Assembly (NCBI GenBank): GCA_947307005.1
Contig: CAMZHY010000104.1
Location: 1 to 9,507 of the forward strand
Origin: an uncultured Planctomycetaceae bacterium
GTDB lineage: Bacteria; Planctomycetota; Planctomycetia; Pirellulales; Thermoguttaceae
Length of the DNA: 9,507 bases
Direction: 5' to 3'
Both the position numbers and the translations under genes were made by a program. Below the pieces are notes generated by a model. That model saw only the letters and a list, made by a program, of their open reading frames with translations, was not told the DNA's origin and searched no databases. How positions within the stretch are numbered: position 1 is the stretch's first letter; each line of letters starts with the position of its first letter. Shown piece by piece: positions 7,036 to 9,507 of the stretch.

Positions 7036-7146
7036 GAGGATGGGTTAATATCCTCCGCGGCTTCCGTCCTGCAGATTCAACTCTCGAAAACGTCCCTCTC
7101 TTTCCGCGTCTTGACCGCGTCGACTACGCGACGGACGTTGTTTTTT
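7036..7146 (+). promoter_or_regulatory. Attenuator-like leader of the 7201 gene
   Basis: Within the predicted long leader, GAGGAT (7036-7041) can pair with ATCCTC (7050-7055). Downstream, AACGTC (7089-7094) pairs with GACGTT (7134-7139). The enclosed CGTCG (7118-7122) and CGACG (7129-7133) form a second hairpin stacked on it. These are followed by G and six T bases (7141-7146), the shape of an intrinsic terminator, 54 bases before the start codon. A conditional stop in the leader is an inference. The long spacer in the outer stem weakens it. Confidence 0.35.
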
Positions 7147-7200
7147 GTTATTCGCAAGATCAAACGGAAACGTCGGCAACCATTCGTAAGGAACGTCGTC

Positions 7201-7857
7201 ATGAAAATATTTGAATTTGAAATCGAGATCGTCGCCCCGGAAGATCTTATTCCCGTCCCTGAGCGCGAATATAGCGACCTTGAAACGGAGGATATTCTGA
7301 CGGTTATAAGCAACGCTGCTTTCTATTCGATGGGAGAATTTCTGTGGGGAGAGGAAGGAGTAAAAGGTAGAACGTTTATCAGCTGTAGAACCGGCGAGAA
7401 GGTCGGAAGGGAAGAGCTCGAAGGTTTTACAGAAGAACACAAACGTTCTATCATCGTCGACGCGCACGTAACGGATATTTGCAAACGAGAACCCTTTGGT
7501 TTTAGTTCCGCGTGGCATGACACGGGCGATCAACATTTAAAATTCGGAATCAAGTTGGAAATCGCCGCTCGCGACAACGTTATCGAGTATGATCTGTTCC
7601 AAGCGTTTGAAGAAGACTCTTCTCCTTGTAAAGAGAACATGGAAATCTTCATCAAAGAAATGCGCAGAAGAGTACACTGGGCGGTATTGAGTTATTTCTT
7701 TTCCCCCGAAAAATCGACGGCCTGGGTCGACGTCAATTTCCGTTTCCCCGAGGAGTATTATCGCAGTTTTAAAGATTTGCCCACATGGGCTAAGGCGGTT
7801 CCCGCTCCTTATTCGCCGTCCGACGAAACGAACCGGGACTTTGTCGAAAAGGAATAA
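7201..7857 (+). CDS. Hypothetical 218-residue soluble protein, no family recognised
   Basis: Start chosen at ATG 7201 because AAGGA (7188-7192) lies eight bases before it. A longer in-frame reading from 7111 would add 30 basic residues with no ribosome site. The product begins MKIFEFEIEIVAPEDLIPVP and has no signal peptide or membrane segment. It looks like an alternating alpha/beta cytoplasmic protein with an acidic N-terminal third, three scattered cysteines and a charged C-terminal end. Aromatic patches (FGFSSAWHDTGD, RRRVHWAVLSYFF, FPEEYYRSF) suggest a compact fold. Codon use differs from the neighbours: AGA, GTA, GGA, TTT and TGT are frequent where the others prefer CGC, GTC, GGC and TTC. 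This points to a recently acquired or weakly constrained gene. It stands alone between a divergent and a convergent gene, behind a strong promoter and a structured leader. Coding status is fairly sure; function is unknown. Confidence 0.75.
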   Translation: MKIFEFEIEIVAPEDLIPVPEREYSDLETEDILTVISNAAFYSMGEFLWGEEGVKGRTFISCRTGEKVGREELEGFTEEHKRSIIVDAHVTDICKREPFGFSSAWHDTGDQHLKFGIKLEIAARDNVIEYDLFQAFEEDSSPCKENMEIFIKEMRRRVHWAVLSYFFSPEKSTAWVDVNFRFPEEYYRSFKDLPTWAKAVPAPYSPSDETNRDFVEKE

Positions 7858-7871
7858 CCCCAAATAAGAAG

Positions 7872-7890
7872 CCGCCTCTTTAATAGGCGG
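7872..7890. terminator. Hairpin just after the hypothetical gene
   Basis: CCGCCT (7872-7877) and AGGCGG (7885-7890) form a six-pair GC-rich stem around a seven-base loop, 14 bases after the stop of the 7201 gene. There is no T run on the + strand. On the minus strand the stem is followed by a T-rich stretch (CTTCTTATTT), so it may serve leftward transcripts as well. Confidence 0.4.
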
Positions 7891-7948
7891 AATCGAAAAC
7901 GCACGGTCGATTTTAGTCGAGCGAAACCGATGTGACTGCGTTAGTATG

Positions 7949-8012
7949 GGCGTTTTTACGCCGTTCGCCGCATTAACGGTTTAACGTCGGCATTGAAAAA
8001 TGTCGGCGTAAA
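7949..8012 (+). other. Structured intergenic element with competing stems
   Basis: Several helices are possible in 64 bases: GGCGT/ACGCC with a TTTT loop (7949-7962), CCGTT/AACGG (7961-7965 with 7975-7979), and an 11-pair stem (7984-7994 with 7999-8009) closed by a GAAA tetraloop. The last includes two G-U pairs that work only if the + strand is the RNA. A perfect nine-base arm pair, TTTACGCCG (7955-7963) with CGGCGTAAA (8004-8012), competes with them. The rest of the 321-base gap (7858-8178) holds hairpins at 7872 and 8111 and no gene I can support. Confidence 0.4.
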
Positions 8013-8110
8013 GCGGATAAAGAAGCGTCGCACGCAACAAATGCGCGTTGTTTTTCTTCAACTGTCGCCTCGAACGGACGCGTGGTAGTTCCGCCAAGAA
8101 AACGACAGGA

Positions 8111-8136
8111 CGGCGCAAACTTTAACGCTCGCGCCG
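8111..8136 (-). terminator. Possible terminator of the GH20-like gene
   Basis: CGGCGC (8111-8116) and GCGCCG (8131-8136) form six GC pairs around a 14-base loop, 42 bases beyond the stop of the leftward gene. On the minus strand the stem is followed by TCCTGTCGTTTTCTT, only partly T-rich. Confidence 0.3.
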
Positions 8137-8178
8137 CCCTACTAACTAAGCTCTGACCACGAAAACCGCCGCGTTCAA

Positions 8179-9507
8179 TCAGTAGGGAACGTTGGTCTCT
8201 TTTGGAACCTGCCAGTCGTTGACGCCGTTCGTTCGGTAATCCTTGTAAACGGCGTTCTGGAGCGCTTGACGCAAATGGCGGTCAAAGGGGAACCCGAACG
8301 GATTCGAACCCTGATATTTCGTGCCCCACGCGGCCTGGGCGGCGACGGGGAACTCCTTGCGCAACTTGTCCCCGTAGAGCGTGTGCCACGTCGTGCAGAG
8401 GAGTCCGAAGGCGTTCTTCTCCGCGACGTTTTTCGCAAGACTGCGGATTCCGTCGAGATTCTCCCAAGGGCATGCGAGCACGTCGAAACCTTTGTCGAGG
8501 AAATAGGTCGTCGTCGGCCACGTTTCGCCCTCTTTCGGCGCGCCGTACTGCCAGTCGCAGATGAGAATATCCTTCGGCAGCTTGTCGATCAGTCCGCGCG
8601 TCTTGGCAAGACCGCCGGTCGTGTAGCCTTTGAAATCGGACGCCTCGATCAGCATGTCGTGCCACATCATAATCCGGCAGTTTCGCTCCTTCAGGAGATC
8701 GTGGAAATAAACGATCCAATCCGCGAGCGCGTCGAGATAGCCGCCGTCGCGCCGCTCAATGAAACTCGTCCCCGCCGAATACGCCTCGTCGCAGCCGATG
8801 TGGAAAAACGCCGGACGGTCGAACGTCTCGTAAAGTTCCAAAACGCACTTTGTCAGCAGCTCTCGCGTCGCGGGGTTGCTGACGTTCCACGTCCACCCGT
8901 CGGGCGTGAAGAGCGGCTCCATTTCCGGGTGAAAATCGAGAATCGTGTGCTTTCCGGACGAACCGCGAGCGGCGGGCGCGTGTCCGAAAAGATTCATCTG
9001 AGGAATCAGTTCGACGCCAAGTTCTTTGCCGATGGCGACAAGTCGGCGAACGTCGTCCTTCGTCGTGTGGAATTCATCCCAGCACAGGGCGGGAGACGCG
9101 TCGAAGGGGAAGACTCCCCAAAATTCCAACACAATGTAATTGAGCTTGTAATACGCCGCTAACCGAATCGAACGCTCGATCTCGCTAATCTCCGTTTCGG
9201 GGAACCAGCAGAGGTGCATCCCGCGAAATTCAAGAAGGGGAGCGTCGTCGATCTCGACTTCCGGGATAAAGCGCCGCGAATCCTCAGTCGTCGCGGAGAC
9301 GCCGAACGTTTCCGAAAGCTGCCGCAACGTCTTGAAGGAGTCGCGCAGTCCGGCGAAATCGGAGACGGCAATGAGAAGCGTTCCCGCCGAATCGTTCCGA
9401 CGTTCGGCGAGTTCTTTGGCGGACGCGTCGCTCGCAAAGCTCGGGTCGCGGAGCGCAAGACAGCGGTAGGCGTTCTTTTTCTGGAAGAACTCGGCGTCTT
9501 CGGTCAG
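8179..9507 (-). CDS. GH20-family beta-N-acetylhexosaminidase-like protein, 5' end outside window
   Basis: The frame is open to the right edge, so at least 442 residues are encoded and the start is missing; the TTG at 9327 is internal. Residues are counted from the edge. GH20 enzymes remove terminal N-acetylglucosamine or N-acetylgalactosamine by substrate-assisted catalysis with an Asp-Glu pair. The barrel begins at FRGMHLCW (94-101), with KLNYIVLEFWGVFPF and LGVELIPQMNLFGH (H176) after it. FFHIGCDEA carries the expected pair, D240 and E241 (codons 8785-8790). Later tryptophans (W282 in MMWHDM, W319 in DWQYG, W348, W374 in TTWHTLYGD) fit the sugar-pocket aromatics. The pattern is closest to GcnA-like GH20 proteins (inference from memory). 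Residues 1-90 are a preceding, less conserved segment with a TLLIAVSD strand. Location cannot be judged without the N-terminus. Stop TGA at 8179. Confidence 0.8.
   Translation of the reverse strand: MTEDAEFFQKKNAYRCLALRDPSFASDASAKELAERRNDSAGTLLIAVSDFAGLRDSFKTLRQLSETFGVSATTEDSRRFIPEVEIDDAPLLEFRGMHLCWFPETEISEIERSIRLAAYYKLNYIVLEFWGVFPFDASPALCWDEFHTTKDDVRRLVAIGKELGVELIPQMNLFGHAPAARGSSGKHTILDFHPEMEPLFTPDGWTWNVSNPATRELLTKCVLELYETFDRPAFFHIGCDEAYSAGTSFIERRDGGYLDALADWIVYFHDLLKERNCRIMMWHDMLIEASDFKGYTTGGLAKTRGLIDKLPKDILICDWQYGAPKEGETWPTTTYFLDKGFDVLACPWENLDGIRSLAKNVAEKNAFGLLCTTWHTLYGDKLRKEFPVAAQAAWGTKYQGSNPFGFPFDRHLRQALQNAVYKDYRTNGVNDWQVPKETNVPY

Noticed and set aside
6951..7214. An 87-codon + strand frame in the leader of the unknown gene
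   Set aside because: Its first codon is the -35 box of the promoter, and the ATG at 6993 has no ribosome site. Kept only as a possible leader peptide, not as a gene.
7045..7536. A 163-codon minus-strand frame over the leader and first half of the 7201 gene
   Set aside because: The + strand frame has a good ribosome site and runs further. The minus frame has no start signal and crosses the leader structures.
8266..9162. A 298-codon + strand frame opposite the GH20-like gene
   Set aside because: The minus strand carries the GH20 catalytic motif and conserved aromatics; the + strand product matches nothing.
1..9507. A defence island, CRISPR array, phage or transposon
   Set aside because: No recombinase, nuclease, helicase, methylase, array of spaced repeats or terminal inverted repeats was seen; the recognisable genes are efflux, sugar hydrolysis and chromosome condensation.

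Overview
This window looks like chromosomal DNA from a Planctomycetes-type bacterium, probably an uncultured, fairly GC-rich member. That is an inference from two signs: the first gene has the N-terminal layout of the very large TolC-like proteins common in that phylum, and the coding style is strongly biased to GCG, CGC, GAC and GTC codons. I see no rRNA, tRNA, CRISPR array, insertion sequence or phage gene.

Layout. Positions 2-3286 (+) hold a 5'-truncated giant TolC-family outer-membrane protein whose tail ends in a Ser-Asn-Val repeat. A 325-base gap follows, with a palindrome, two terminator-like hairpins and a weak promoter. Positions 3612-5612 (+) encode a secreted GH71/GH99-like glycosidase with a C-terminal CBM9/DOMON-like domain. 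Convergent with it, 24 bases away and on the minus strand, lies scpA, which encodes the kleisin of the Smc-ScpAB chromosome condensation complex. scpA is split by an in-frame TAG: 5910-6407 is the N-terminal part and 5637-5909 is a well-preserved C-terminal remainder in the same frame. Upstream of scpA on the same strand is a small single-span membrane ORF (6451-6654). Next comes an AT-richer regulatory region (6655-7200) with a near-consensus sigma70 promoter and an attenuator-like hairpin in front of an unrecognised 218-aa protein (7201-7857, +). After a 321-base convergent gap rich in inverted repeats, a GH20-family beta-N-acetylhexosaminidase-like gene (8179-9507, -) runs off the right edge.

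How the genes fit together. The two glycosidases suggest use of host or environmental glycans (N-acetylhexosaminides and possibly mannose-type polymers). The TolC-like protein would serve export across the outer membrane, and scpA is housekeeping. They do not form one obvious pathway. No recognisable new multi-gene system is visible. The most notable points are the amber codon inside scpA, the unrecognised gene with its unusual leader, and the structured intergenic regions.
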